A stretch of 64,000 nt of DNA, taken from Desertibacillus haloalkaliphilus (GTDB lineage Bacteria; Bacillota; Bacilli; Bacillales; KJ1-10-99). The stretch lies in the NCBI RefSeq assembly GCF_019039105.1, contig NZ_JAHPIV010000001.1, positions 178,616-242,615 of the forward strand, given 5' to 3'. Below the pieces are notes generated by a model. That model did no database searches, was not told where the DNA came from, and saw nothing but the letters and a program-made list of their open reading frames with translations. Both the position numbers and the translations under genes were made by a program. Below, piece by piece: positions 55,605 to 64,000 of this stretch. Positions within the stretch are counted from its first letter, which is position 1. Every line of letters begins with the position of its first letter.

Positions 55605-56591
55605 TTAATGATGACTTACTTGCTGCTTCTGCTTTCCTGCTTGATACATTTGAAGCATGGTCACAAGACGTTGTTCAACGAGGCCAAACACCGTCCCATC
55701 TGGGAAATGCCCTTCCTCATCTCTCATTCCAGATGATACTCCTGTTAACAGCTCAATCCCTTCCTGAACCGTCCTCACCGCCCAAACGTGAAACATGCCA
55801 TTTTGGATCGCTTCGATCACTTCGTTTCGCAGCATTAAATTCTTAACATTTTGTACTGGAATCATGACACCTTGTTCACCAGTAAACCCATTCGCTTTAC
55901 ACGTATAATAAAAACCTTCAACTTTTTCATTCACACCACCGATTGGTTGGATGTCACCCCATTGATTTACCGAGCCTGTAACCGCAATTCCTTGTTTTAT
56001 CGGCAGTTGGGCTAATAAGGATAATAAAGCAAATAACTCTGTACTTGATGCACTATCACCATCAATTGTAGCATACGATTGTTCAAACGTAATACTAGCT
56101 GATAACGGTAATGGTTTGTTCTGTGCAAATTCTCCTTGCAGATAACCTGTTAATGTTAATAAACCCTTAGCATGAAAGGGACCACTTAAATAGGATTCAC
56201 GATCAATGTTAACAATTCCTTTTTGTCCAAGAAATGTTCGTACGGTAATTTTGTTTGGCTGACCAAAACGATAATCACCAGTATATAAAACAGACAATCC
56301 ATTGATTTGACCAATAACTTCGCCATCTGTATGAATCATGATCGTCCCATCTTCAATCGATGCTTTAATCTTTTCTTCCTGTTCCCATCGGTCCAACTAA
56401 AAATAAATTATAACCATCTTTACGAACATTTAGACCGAAATCAATCGCTCGAACCGCTCGATCTTGACCGATAATTCTGTTAATTGCTGGACTTCTTTTG
56501 TCGTTTCAAATGGAAAATTCCTATGATTATAACGTGCCGCTAATTGATCATTTTGTACGCGCAGTGCGTCTATTAAATGCTGCTTCTTCAT
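55605..56591 (-). pseudogene. Decayed Lon-like (AAA_32/Lon_C) protease
   Basis: Remnant of a Lon-like ATP-dependent protease. The N-terminus from ATG 56591 (AAGGGGG upstream) reads M-K-K-Q-H-L-I-D to F-E-T-T-K-E-V-Q-Q-L-T-E, then shifts frame near 56473 into I-I-G-Q-D-R-A-V-R-A-I-D-F-G...V-G-P-M-G-T-G-R (Walker A). After the Walker motif the ATPase middle is missing and a third frame (from about 56385) runs to the end. This last part is a complete Lon_C domain: V-x-G-D-S-A-S-S-type site as D-G-D-S-A-S-S-T-E and the catalytic lysine in G-G-V-N-E-K-V-E-G. No ribosome-binding site supports separate translation of the protease domain (TTG 56396). Two lesions make this a pseudogene, assuming the sequence is right. 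Confidence 0.85.
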
Positions 56592-56803
56592 GTGATAACC
56601 CCCTTAGGTCCCCTTACGAGTTTATGACTATTTTACTCGGAGAACGATACTCGGGACTATGATCTGTGACACAATTTACCAAATAATCATAAAGATGTAA
56701 CAATTTTCCGAAGGATTTTAAAAATCTGTCCAAAAAGGAGTGTTTTTTCCTTATTTGAACAGATAGATCTCATCTTATGAATAAAGAGTTTCTGTAAATG
56801 GGA

Positions 56804-56854
56804 AAAGGAATAAGGTTCCTTCACCTCATCCAGCAGGTTCCGCCCTTATCCTTT
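56804..56854 (-). terminator. Hairpin at the 3' end of the YhaM-like gene
   Basis: AAAGGATAAGG pairs with CCTTATTCCTTT. The left arm contains the stop codon at 56846. The loop is long (about 27 nt) and the T-tract short. Confidence 0.5.
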
Positions 56855-57799
56855 ATAAATTCTTCGTTTTAGCATCGGTGAATAATTCCACTCATCAGCT
56901 CCACTCTCATTGACTGCCTGCATCGCATTCATTTTGGCATCGATTTGATCAAGATAATGAAAGAATACGGCTGCTGGCGTTTTCCCAGAGACTGCACTCC
57001 CCCACCCCCAATCGACATCACCATGATGGCTCAAAATGCAATGTTTCACAGCTGCTATATCTGGGTCATCCGAAGCAAAGCCAAGCTCCCTCGCTGCGTC
57101 GTTAATCATCTCAATCCCTAAGATAATATGGCCCATCAATTCACCTTCTGTTGTATATTCAGGAGCAATTGGGTCACTCAGTTCTTTTATTTTTCCAATG
57201 TCATGTAACATACATGTCGCAAGCACATGGTCTTTATTGACGAACGGGTATAACGACAATAATTGCACCGCTCCATGACATAGCGTGACGATGTGTTCAA
57301 GCAACCCCGCATAATAAGCATGGTGAAGTTTCTTACCTGCAGGGATTGTCGTAACTAAATCACGAACGTTCTTATCGCCAAACAAGCGCTTGATGATTTG
57401 CGCCAATTGGGGCGATTCGATTTCATCAATAAATAAACGAAGATCATGCCATAGCTCTTCTCTCGACACATTTGCATGAGGGATTAAATCAACTAATTTT
57501 ACTGGATCGTCCTCTACGGCTAAACGAATTCGCTGAATGTTTAATTGCTTTTGATTGCGGTAAAAATGAACGATCCCTTCCACCTTTACGACTGCTTTTT
57601 TTTGAAGTATTTCTTTTTGCTGTGCCGTGATATCCCATAATTTAGCTGTTATTGTCGTCTTACGATCAACCAAGACAAAATCGAGATATTCACTACCATT
57701 CGCAGCCACTTTTAGGACTCGATCTTTTATAATAAAAAATCCGACGACCCGCTCTCCCTCTTTCTTTTCATTGAGTGTAGTCAATCGAAACTCCCCCAT
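56846..57799 (-). CDS. YhaM-like 3'-5' exoribonuclease (OB fold + HD)
   Basis: A 317-residue protein with an N-terminal OB-fold (about 15-95, A-K-L-W-D near 54) and a C-terminal HD phosphohydrolase domain (about 155-300) with L-H-D-I-G-K-I-K-E-L near 199 and S-H-H-G-D near 262. This is the YhaM architecture, whose members degrade RNA (and some DNA) 3' to 5' with Mn2+. Since yhaM normally has another locus, this may be a paralogue. ATG 57799 is preceded by a weak GGGGGAGTTT-like site. Neighbours give no direct clue. Confidence 0.85.
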   Translation of the reverse strand: MGEFRLTTLNEKKEGERVVGFFIIKDRVLKVAANGSEYLDFVLVDRKTTITAKLWDITAQQKEILQKKAVVKVEGIVHFYRNQKQLNIQRIRLAVEDDPVKLVDLIPHANVSREELWHDLRLFIDEIESPQLAQIIKRLFGDKNVRDLVTTIPAGKKLHHAYYAGLLEHIVTLCHGAVQLLSLYPFVNKDHVLATCMLHDIGKIKELSDPIAPEYTTEGELMGHIILGIEMINDAARELGFASDDPDIAAVKHCILSHHGDVDWGWGSAVSGKTPAAVFFHYLDQIDAKMNAMQAVNESGADEWNYSPMLKRRIYKG

Positions 57800-57845
57800 T
57801 ATCGGTTAATCTAATTAAATTGTATGCGAACGTCTAATGAAAAGC

Positions 57846-57875
57846 AAAAAACACCGCTTAAGGGTAAGCGATGTT
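57846..57875 (-). terminator. Terminator downstream of ackA
   Basis: ACATCGCTT/AAGCGGTGT with a loop of six and T6 after it on the minus strand, just after the ackA stop. Confidence 0.85.
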
Positions 57876-57885
57876 TCCTGCGTGG

Positions 57886-59073
57886 TTATTTCGATAAACG
57901 AACGGTATCCCTTGCAATCATAACCTCTTCATTCGTTGGGATGATTAACACTTTTACTGGCGAATGCGGGTAATTAATAAAGGCTTCTTGACCACGGACT
58001 TTGTTTAATGCAGGATCCCAATACACGCCCATGAACTCTAATCCACGTAAGACACGCTCACGAATGACATCACTGTTTTCTCCAATTCCAGCAGTGAAGA
58101 CAATAGCATCGACACCAGACATGCGAGCAGCATATGAACCAATGTACTTATGGATTCGAGACGTAAATACTTCTAATGCTAGTTCCGCACGCTCATTCCC
58201 ATCGTTTGCTTCTTGTTCAATGTCACGTAAATCACTTGAAAATCCAGATACACCTAGTAGGCCACTTTTCTTATTTAGGGTGTCTAACACTTCGTTGGCA
58301 TCTTGTCCCGTTTTCTCCATAATATAAGGAATTAACGCTGGGTCAATGTTCCCAGAGCGAGTCCCCATCGTGACACCAGCTAGTGGCGTAAAGCCCATTG
58401 ACGTATCAATCGATTTTCCACCATCAATCGCCGCAATACTTGCGCCATTTCCTAAGTGACAAGATAAAATGCGAAGTTGCTCAATTGGGCGGCCTAATAG
58501 CTCAGCTGCGCGTTCTGATACATATTTATGTGATGTTCCATGGAAACCATATTTTCGAATACCAAACTTTTTATAGTAATCATAAGGAAGACTATATAAG
58601 TACGATTGTTCTGGCATTGTTTGATGGAAAGCAGTATCAAAGACAGCTACAGCTGGCACCGATGGTAGCACTTCTTTAAATGCCTTAATTCCGGTGATAT
58701 TTGCTGGATTATGTAATGGTGCTAGCTCCGATACTTCTTCAATCCCTTTTAAGACTTCATCTGTAATTAAAACAGAGTCGTTAAACTTTTCGCCACCATG
58801 AACAACGCGGTGTCCAATCCCTTCAATTTCATCAAGTGATGAAATGATTCCAAAGTCAGTTAATTTATCTAGTAAATGCTTAACAGCAACAGAATGATCT
58901 GGGATATCGAAGGTTTCTGTTTTCTTTTCGCCGTCCACTTCAATTGTAAAAACCCCATCATTTAAACCGATTCTTTCAACGAGACCTTTTGTTACGACTG
59001 TCTCTTCTGGCATGTTTAATAATTGGAACTTTAACGAGGAACTACCTGCATTAATCGCGATAATTTTTGCCAT
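57886..59073 (-). CDS. ackA: Acetate kinase
   Basis: Acetyl phosphate plus ADP to acetate plus ATP, for overflow metabolism. ASKHA fold: N-A-G-S-S-S-L-K-F (about 7-15), R-V-V-H-G-G-E near 91, G-F-H-G-T-S-H-K-Y near 180 and [12 protein letters not shown] start at ATG 59073 ([10 protein letters not shown]), 8 nt from AAAGGAGATG; 395 residues. Longer readings have no site. It is upstream of the YhaM-like gene on the same strand and ended by its own terminator. Confidence 0.97.
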   Translation of the reverse strand: MAKIIAINAGSSSLKFQLLNMPEETVVTKGLVERIGLNDGVFTIEVDGEKKTETFDIPDHSVAVKHLLDKLTDFGIISSLDEIEGIGHRVVHGGEKFNDSVLITDEVLKGIEEVSELAPLHNPANITGIKAFKEVLPSVPAVAVFDTAFHQTMPEQSYLYSLPYDYYKKFGIRKYGFHGTSHKYVSERAAELLGRPIEQLRILSCHLGNGASIAAIDGGKSIDTSMGFTPLAGVTMGTRSGNIDPALIPYIMEKTGQDANEVLDTLNKKSGLLGVSGFSSDLRDIEQEANDGNERAELALEVFTSRIHKYIGSYAARMSGVDAIVFTAGIGENSDVIRERVLRGLEFMGVYWDPALNKVRGQEAFINYPHSPVKVLIIPTNEEVMIARDTVRLSK

Positions 59074-59387
59074 TGTTTTACATCTCCTTTTAGCGAATGT
59101 ATTGCTAATTAACATAGAAATAAACAAATAGATTGCTTTTTCTCATATCATTTTCCTAATATACCTTTTCATTTAAGCACCAAAATCTTCATTTTTCAAG
59201 AATTACACCCAATTTACTCTCAGATACTCCCAAATTCTTTATATTCAGACATGAATGCGCTTTATACTTATACTACCTTTACTTTGTCCGTTATTGTGTT
59301 CTTTTAATCACATCAACTTGGCGAGTACATCACCTTATCTTGGTGTCCTCTATCTTCCTTTTCGTATAAAAAGTAAGTCAAGGTATA

Positions 59388-59414
59388 AAAAAAGAACCAA
59401 CATTTGTTGGTTCA
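59388..59414 (-). terminator. Terminator downstream of ytxK
   Basis: GAACCAACA/TGTTGGTTC with T7, overlapping the end of ytxK. Confidence 0.9.
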
Positions 59415-60419
59415 TTCACCTTTATTGACGTCAATGTGTAATTCTTGTTCAAACCAATCATCGATTCGTTTAATCATATCCGCTAAGGCTTGTTTATTAG
59501 AAAAAGAAGGGAGCTCAGCCATTAATGCTTGACGTGGTGTGATGACATTCTCACCTTTCTTTTGTAGCATGAAAATACTTTTTGCTTGCTGTTCAGATTT
59601 AAACATCGAAGGCGGTAACTGTAGAAGTCCGTGAATAACCGCATGCTCTTTAATAAAGTCATTAAGGGCAGGAGCTTCTTCACTTGAAAATAAAAAGTTA
59701 GGAATGATAAAGATAAGAAAGCCACCTTCTTTGACGCTATTTATCGATTGTTCAATGAGAAGATGATGACTGTAAGAATGACCTTGTTTTGCTTTGAGTT
59801 GATAGCCTTCAGCAATATCGTCATTCGGATAATAGCCAACTGGTAAATCTGAAACGACGAGATCCACTGGTGAAAGATGAATCGGGCGAATACTATCTTG
59901 ATGGAAAAATCCAACTTCACGTGCTTGCAAGTTTGTGCTTACAAAAGCTAACTTCAATAATGTCTCATCAACCTCAAAGCCATAGCTTCGCACCTGACTT
60001 GGTGATTGATTAATGATCGCAGACAGCAAATTGGCTGTTCCAACAGCAGGATCTAAAAGCGAAATCCTCTCTTGACCGCTCATGACCTTATTAACGAGAT
60101 AGCTTACAAATAAGGCAACGCCATCAGGAGTCATCGCGTGATGCGGTTGGGTTGCTTCTTTCATCCCTTTTAAAACTGCCAACTGGAACACTTTACGAAC
60201 TGTTTCTGCTTCAAGCTCCACATCCTGCAATGGCGACAACAGTGATTTTACACGCTCATTAACGCCTTCGGATGTCTCAACGACGACCTCCCCCTGGAAT
60301 AGACTCTCGCCGGCTTCTGCTAGAGCTTCTAAATAAGTAACTTGTAAATCCTCCTGAATGAGTGATGCCATATCATCGATGGCGGTAAATAACTTCTCAA
60401 CATCTATCGCTGCTTCCAC
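59412..60419 (-). CDS. ytxK: Class I SAM-dependent methyltransferase YtxK
   Basis: A 335-residue protein with an N6-adenine-type methyltransferase domain (about 95-310). Motif I reads L-L-D-P-A-V-G-T-A-N-L-L (about 121-132). The catalytic motif position has V-V-S-D-L-P-V-G-Y-Y rather than N-P-P-Y, so DNA methylation is doubtful. An N-terminal helical region (1-90) is typical of the YtxK group located next to ackA/tpx. Substrate unknown. The ATG at 60419 has AAAGGAGAGGG upstream. Confidence 0.87.
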   Translation of the reverse strand: MEAAIDVEKLFTAIDDMASLIQEDLQVTYLEALAEAGESLFQGEVVVETSEGVNERVKSLLSPLQDVELEAETVRKVFQLAVLKGMKEATQPHHAMTPDGVALFVSYLVNKVMSGQERISLLDPAVGTANLLSAIINQSPSQVRSYGFEVDETLLKLAFVSTNLQAREVGFFHQDSIRPIHLSPVDLVVSDLPVGYYPNDDIAEGYQLKAKQGHSYSHHLLIEQSINSVKEGGFLIFIIPNFLFSSEEAPALNDFIKEHAVIHGLLQLPPSMFKSEQQAKSIFMLQKKGENVITPRQALMAELPSFSNKQALADMIKRIDDWFEQELHIDVNKGE

Positions 60420-60481
60420 TAAAACCCTCTCCTTTTATGATTGAACTGTTCTAAATTGTAACAAAAAAATGTAATAAGTAA

Positions 60482-60520
60482 AGAAAAGCCCCCGGTGTCT
60501 TACACCGAAGGCTTTTCGTA
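60482..60520 (-). terminator. Terminator downstream of tpx
   Basis: AAAAGCC-CGGTG/CACCG-GGCTTTT with two mismatches, T-rich end; directly after the tpx stop. Confidence 0.88.
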
Positions 60521-60530
60521 TCATCATTGC

Positions 60531-61031
60531 TTAGTTTGCTGCTTTTGCCGCCTCAACTGCTGCTTCGTAGTTTGGGTGGTCTGTTGCTTCAGGAACATAC
60601 TCAACATATGTTACTTTATCATTGCTATCTACAACAAACACGGCACGAGTGAGCAGACGTAATTCCTCAATCGCTACACCATATGCTTTTCCGAATGAAA
60701 GCTCACGGTGATCAGAAAGTGTTTCAACGTTTTCAACGCCAGCTGCTCCACACCAACGCTTCTGTGCAAATGGTAAGTCTACACTTACCGTTAACACTTT
60801 TACGTTATCTAACTTCGCAGCCTCTTCATTAAAACGACGTGTCTGTGCATCACAAACACCAGTATCGACTGAAGGAACAACACTGATTAAACGAACTTGC
60901 CCTTTTGAATCAGCTAATGTTACCGGAGAAAGATCATTTGCTAACACAGTAAAATCAGGTGCTTGATTCCCTACGCTAACTTCATTCCCTAATAATGTGA
61001 CCTGATTGCCTTTAAACGTTACATTTGCCAT
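60531..61031 (-). CDS. tpx: Thiol peroxidase (atypical 2-Cys peroxiredoxin)
   Basis: Reduces hydrogen peroxide and alkyl hydroperoxides using thioredoxin. 166 residues. Peroxidatic Cys60 (V-P-S-V-D-T-G-V-C) and resolving Cys94 (K-R-W-C-G-A) are both present with the standard spacing. G-N-Q-A-P-D-F near 21-27 is typical. GGGAGG precedes the ATG. Monocistronic, next to ytxK and ytfJ as in B. subtilis. Confidence 0.97.
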   Translation of the reverse strand: MANVTFKGNQVTLLGNEVSVGNQAPDFTVLANDLSPVTLADSKGQVRLISVVPSVDTGVCDAQTRRFNEEAAKLDNVKVLTVSVDLPFAQKRWCGAAGVENVETLSDHRELSFGKAYGVAIEELRLLTRAVFVVDSNDKVTYVEYVPEATDHPNYEAAVEAAKAAN

Positions 61032-61121
61032 CGTGAATCCTCCCTGAATTTAATAATATATGTACAGTGTTAATACTAGACCTCTTTTCAGACTTTTTCA
61101 ACAAAAATGCTTGGAAAAAGA

Positions 61122-61160
61122 AGAAAATGGGTTAATAGTTTTTACTTAACCCATTTTATA
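61122..61160 (-). terminator. Terminator downstream of ytfJ
   Basis: AAAATGGGTTAA/TTAACCCATTTT with a loop of about nine; T-rich after it on the minus strand. Confidence 0.85.
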
Positions 61161-61198
61161 ACCCTTCAAACCTTCTTTTTCCTTTTTAAGAAATTTTG

Positions 61199-61663
61199 TT
61201 AAACGGGAGGATTATCATCATCTTGCGTTGGATTTTGATTCATCGTTGATGTTGTCGTTGTTTGGGTGCTTGTTTGCTGATTTGATTGATTGTTTCCTAC
61301 CATTTGTTGGATTTTCTCAATCACTTGTGGCGCAAAGTCTAATAACTTCTCATACAGGTGCGTATTGCCATCGATATGAATCATTTTAACACCTGATCCA
61401 TTAACAACTAGAAATGCAATTGGTGTAATTGATACACCACCACCACTACCACCACCAAAAGGCGCTTCCGGTGGGTTTTGATTATCTTCTACCGTAAACT
61501 GACTTCCACCTGCTGCAAACCCGAATCCAACTTTCGATACAGGTAAGATTACACTACCGTCAGGTGTCTCAACAGGATCACCGACGATCGTATTTACGTC
61601 TACCATTTCCTTTAGGTTTTCCATGGCCGTCATCATTAGACCTTGAATTGGATGTTCAGACAT
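61199..61663 (-). CDS. ytfJ: GerW family sporulation protein YtfJ
   Basis: A 154-residue YtfJ/GerW protein, a spore protein needed for germination responses and sporulation-associated in B. subtilis. The family core is seen in N-x-I-V-G-D-P-V-E-T-P-D-G (about 24-36), P-V-S-K-V-G-F-G-F-A-A-G-G and the glycine stretch F-G-G-G-S-G-G-G. A Q/T/N-rich tail (about 125-154) is low-complexity. ATG 61663 follows AGAAGGAGGAATAACG. It follows ytfI by 14 bp, so the two are cotranscribed. Confidence 0.93.
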   Translation of the reverse strand: MSEHPIQGLMMTAMENLKEMVDVNTIVGDPVETPDGSVILPVSKVGFGFAAGGSQFTVEDNQNPPEAPFGGGSGGGVSITPIAFLVVNGSGVKMIHIDGNTHLYEKLLDFAPQVIEKIQQMVGNNQSNQQTSTQTTTTSTMNQNPTQDDDNPPV

Positions 61664-61677
61664 CGTTATTCCTCCTT

Positions 61678-62340
61678 CTATACATTCGCATTTTTCTCAG
61701 CTGATTGGAATAGGGGTGGCCGCCTTCTCCAATGCCTAACGATCATAATCGTTGCGACAATAGCATGCCCGATTCGAAAAGAAATCATACATGTCATGTT
61801 CGTATAAGAAGCTTGTTGATTGTAGGTCGGATCAATACTAACCTTTGGGTTTTGCTTTAACCTCATATAATGTGAGAGAATCCCAACAATTGCCCCCTTC
61901 AAACTCCAGCCCATACCTACGATCATTCCTGTTTGCGCCGCATCCCCTAGCCCAAGTTGACTTCGCCATTCAAACTTATGAATAGAAATATGCCGCATAA
62001 ACCGTTTGACGATTTGATGAAATCCAATTACATGCTGCAAAAAATTTTTTAAGTCTGATATGACATCAAGAATTTTTTGAGGCGTGATTTTTACATCCTT
62101 TTTCTGTTTCGTCGTCGCGATCTTTTGCTCTTCCTTGACGACGATCGAGGCTGAATCTTCATCGATTTTAATTAACGGTGCCTTAAAGGTATAAGAGATA
62201 AATTTCCATACCCTCACCGTAATTTTAAATTCGTCGTCATCTTTATTATGGAAGTATGAGATTGATATATGTAATTTTGTAACGAAAACGAGAAAAAACA
62301 AAATCAAAATAATGACTATTGTCCACATAATCCAATTCAT
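61678..62340 (-). CDS. ytfI: DUF2953 protein YtfI
   Basis: A 220-residue DUF2953 protein with one N-terminal transmembrane helix (about 3-21), then a mostly soluble domain. It contains the family stretch L-G-L-G-D-A-A-Q-T-G near 134-143 and a region of short hydrophobic segments. It is cotranscribed with ytfJ, which suggests a role in the forespore or spore envelope, not demonstrated. The ATG at 62340 has GGAAGGG at about 9 nt. Confidence 0.85.
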   Translation of the reverse strand: MNWIMWTIVIILILFFLVFVTKLHISISYFHNKDDDEFKITVRVWKFISYTFKAPLIKIDEDSASIVVKEEQKIATTKQKKDVKITPQKILDVISDLKNFLQHVIGFHQIVKRFMRHISIHKFEWRSQLGLGDAAQTGMIVGMGWSLKGAIVGILSHYMRLKQNPKVSIDPTYNQQASYTNMTCMISFRIGHAIVATIMIVRHWRRRPPLFQSAEKNANV

Positions 62341-62387
62341 TTTCCAAGCCCTTCCTTTCGATTACCATTATCACCACCTTCGCAAAA

Positions 62388-62420
62388 AAATAAACCTGTT
62401 AGCAAAAGCTAACAGGTTTA
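62388..62420 (-). terminator. Terminator downstream of yteJ
   Basis: AAACCTGTTAGC/GCTAACAGGTTT with a 4-nt loop, followed by T-rich sequence. The left arm includes the yteJ stop codon. Confidence 0.9.
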
Positions 62421-62906
62421 TCGTTCATGAATCACATACGTATCAGCGATCATGTCATGAATGCCTTGTTTTTTCGTTGAAAAGGCTACTGTAAGGTAAA
62501 GAAGTGACATGAAGAAAAACACTTGATGAATAAATCGACCAATGACCTCCCGGAAAATGACCGCTGACCATGTCAACGTTTCGTTTTTAGCGACTACTCT
62601 CATTCCAAACACTGTTTTTCCTAATGTTTGCCCCCTAAGCTTTGTTAAAAGCACAAAATAAGCGAAGCCAACAATCGCTGTTAAGATCGCTTCAAGAGTA
62701 AAAAACCGTAAAACAGTCGTAGTCGTCAACTCTTGCCAGCGGATGAGCGGTGTCACAAGGATGCTATTCAAACTAAAAACAACGACCGCGTCAAATAGAA
62801 ATGCCCATAAGCGCATCCAAAACCCAGCAAATTGATAACCTTCTTGTTTTTCTGCTTCCTCAATAATCTTTGTTTCGAGCTGTTCATCATTCATCGTATG
62901 GTCCAT
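62418..62906 (-). CDS. yteJ: RDD family membrane protein YteJ
   Basis: A 162-residue RDD protein with the characteristic Y-x-F-A-G-F-W-M-R-L-W-A-F-L-F-D (about 19-37) and three hydrophobic helices (about 33-55, 70-90, 125-145). The conserved aspartate pair of the family is reduced to the F-D and later acidic residues. RDD proteins are of uncertain transport or envelope function. GGGGAGGCTATC precedes the ATG at 62906. Starts 17 bp after sppA ends, as in B. subtilis sppA-yteJ. Confidence 0.88.
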   Translation of the reverse strand: MDHTMNDEQLETKIIEEAEKQEGYQFAGFWMRLWAFLFDAVVVFSLNSILVTPLIRWQELTTTTVLRFFTLEAILTAIVGFAYFVLLTKLRGQTLGKTVFGMRVVAKNETLTWSAVIFREVIGRFIHQVFFFMSLLYLTVAFSTKKQGIHDMIADTYVIHER

Positions 62907-62922
62907 TGATAGCCTCCCCTCC

Positions 62923-63924
62923 CTAATTTGTATAGAGATACATGAGTGTTGGTGAATTTGATTCTTTTACTAATTGTTTTAATCCAAACAGCTCTTGGTT
63001 TGGTAAAAATTGTGCTGCTGACATCGTAAAGAGCTGCCCAAACCCAAGTGCACTTTCATATCGAACAACATCTAATTGGCCTAACCCAATATCTTCTCGT
63101 AACAATTCAATTGTGTCCTCTAAACTTCCTAATTCATCAATTAAACCTAACTCTTTCGCTTGAGAACCACTATAGATGCGCCCATCTGCAAGCTCACGAA
63201 CCCGTTCTTCAGATAAATTGTCTCGACCATCTGCAATGACTTGAACAAACTGGTCTTGCATTTCATCAACCATCGCCTGGAGAAGTTGACGCTCTTCATC
63301 TCTCACTTCCCGTGTTGGTGACATAATATCTTTATAGGGACCACTTTTTATCGTTTCGATCTTAATTCCAAACTCCTCTGCCAGTTCCGCTACATTGACC
63401 GATTGCATAATCACACCTAAAGACCCGGTAATCGTTGCTGAGTTAGCAACAATTCTATCTGCCGGTGCAGAGATGTAATAGCCGCCAGAAGCTGCTTGGC
63501 TTCCCATGGAAACGTAAATCGGTTTATCATATTCTTCTTTTATTTCAACAATTTTGTTATGGATTTCATCACTCTCTACGACTCCACCACCAGGCGAGTT
63601 GATTCGAATAATCATGCCTTCCACACTCGAATCCTCTGCAGCATGATCAAGCTTTGCTAGAAAGGAACGGTGCCGATACGAAACAGGGTCTAGAATTGAC
63701 GTACCAACCCCTTCTTGTATTATCCCGTTTACATCAAGCACAGCAATTTTCCCGCGGCCATTACCGCGATCAATCGTTGATTCAACAAATGTTTCACCTT
63801 CATCAACCGGATCAAAAATCCCTTCTAGGTTACCAAACGCAACCATTGTCACAGCATTAAAAGCCACTGATCCTACAAATAACACAAGTGCAATGAACAG
63901 TGCTATCCAACGTTTTCTACTCAT
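62923..63924 (-). CDS. sppA: Signal peptide peptidase SppA
   Basis: Membrane-bound serine protease that degrades cleaved signal peptides; in B. subtilis also linked to lantibiotic resistance. One N-terminal transmembrane helix (about 7-30), then the S49 domain. Catalytic Ser146 (G-S-Q-A-A-S-G-G-Y-Y) and Lys198 (I-K-S-G-P-Y-K-D) have the same 52-residue spacing as the B. subtilis pair. I start at ATG 63924 (M-S-R-K-R-W), 8 nt from AAAGGAG; GTG 63933 is part of the site. 333 residues. Cotranscribed with yteJ. Confidence 0.95.
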   Translation of the reverse strand: MSRKRWIALFIALVLFVGSVAFNAVTMVAFGNLEGIFDPVDEGETFVESTIDRGNGRGKIAVLDVNGIIQEGVGTSILDPVSYRHRSFLAKLDHAAEDSSVEGMIIRINSPGGGVVESDEIHNKIVEIKEEYDKPIYVSMGSQAASGGYYISAPADRIVANSATITGSLGVIMQSVNVAELAEEFGIKIETIKSGPYKDIMSPTREVRDEERQLLQAMVDEMQDQFVQVIADGRDNLSEERVRELADGRIYSGSQAKELGLIDELGSLEDTIELLREDIGLGQLDVVRYESALGFGQLFTMSAAQFLPNQELFGLKQLVKESNSPTLMYLYTN

Positions 63925-64000
63925 CTGTTCCACTCCTTTTTATGAACATGCGATCTTCCTCTGCTTACCTACTGTTTTAATGTCATGCCTACCATTGAAA

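Noticed and set aside
59252-59265. cre-like site TGAATGCGCTTTAT upstream of ackA
   Set aside because: Only 11 of 14 positions match, with the conserved CA end missing; CcpA control of ackA is plausible from the literature, but the sequence here does not show it convincingly.

Overview
This window reads as the chromosome of a spore-forming member of the Bacillaceae, most likely an alkaliphile of the Halalkalibacter/Alkalihalobacillus kind. The gene order is essentially the conserved thrS-dnaI-polA-phoPR-citZ-pyk-accDA-dnaE-argGH-ackA-sppA backbone known from Bacillus subtilis. Sporulation genes (ytxC, ytaF, ytrH, ytrI, ytfJ/gerW) are present, and Shine-Dalgarno sites are strong AGGAGG-type with frequent TTG and GTG starts. 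Genes absent from the B. subtilis arrangement are interleaved: mqnC (futalosine route to menaquinone), hflK-hflC, a GGDEF-EAL protein, a FadR-type GntR regulator, a universal stress protein and a decayed Lon-like protease. The organism assignment is inference from gene content. I see no rRNA, tRNA, prophage, complete insertion sequence or CRISPR array.

Layout. 1-2.8 kb: the infC-rpmI-rplT-ysdA ribosomal operon with a long leader, then ytxB. 2.8-8.5 kb: a c-di-GMP turnover protein, thrS with a T-box leader, and ytxC. 8.9-15 kb: mqnC, the replication-initiation pair dnaB-dnaI, nrdR, speD with a folded leader, and gapB with two CcpN-type operators. 15.3-20.2 kb: polA-mutM-ytaF-coaE. 20.2-20.6 kb: three tandem copies of a GC-rich structured repeat. 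20.7-24.9 kb: hflK-hflC and phoP-phoR. 25-29.2 kb: citZ-icd-mdh (oxidative TCA branch plus malate dehydrogenase) and ytwI. 29.4-31 kb: ytvI (plus strand) and fxsA. 31-37.8 kb: pfkA-pyk and ytsJ-gntR-accD-accA, linking lower glycolysis, malate/pyruvate exchange and malonyl-CoA supply. 37.9-41.3 kb: dnaE. 41.4-41.6 kb: a 196-bp MITE-like element with an 8-bp target duplication. 41.8-46.4 kb: ytrHI, ytzJ, nrnA, ytpI, ytoI. 46.4-48 kb: a repeat-rich region around ytkL and upstream of ald. 48-51.3 kb: ald, a secreted protein, an SDR and uspA. 51.4-54 kb: argG-argH. 54.3-57.8 kb: an orphan gene, an EcsC-family gene, a broken Lon-like protease and a YhaM-like nuclease. 57.9-64 kb: ackA, ytxK, tpx, ytfI-ytfJ, yteJ and sppA.

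Nearly all genes lie on the minus strand. The plus-strand exceptions are ytvI, ytrH-ytrI-ytzJ, ytpI, uspA and the 54.3-kb orphan. Most transcription units end in clear intrinsic terminators, several of which overlap stop codons.

The least explained material is outside the genes: (i) a 127-bp multi-hairpin repeat present in inverted orientation at 1-127 and 47513-47639, whose stems keep pairing through compensatory changes; (ii) the MITE-like element at 41.4 kb; (iii) the structured speD leader; (iv) the tandem repeat at 20.2-20.6 kb; (v) a set of GGCTGTCCC-ended hairpin elements used as 3' ends of genes; and (vi) inverted repeats around the thrS and ytoI promoters. All starts, promoters and operators are read by eye from sequence; no database search was run.
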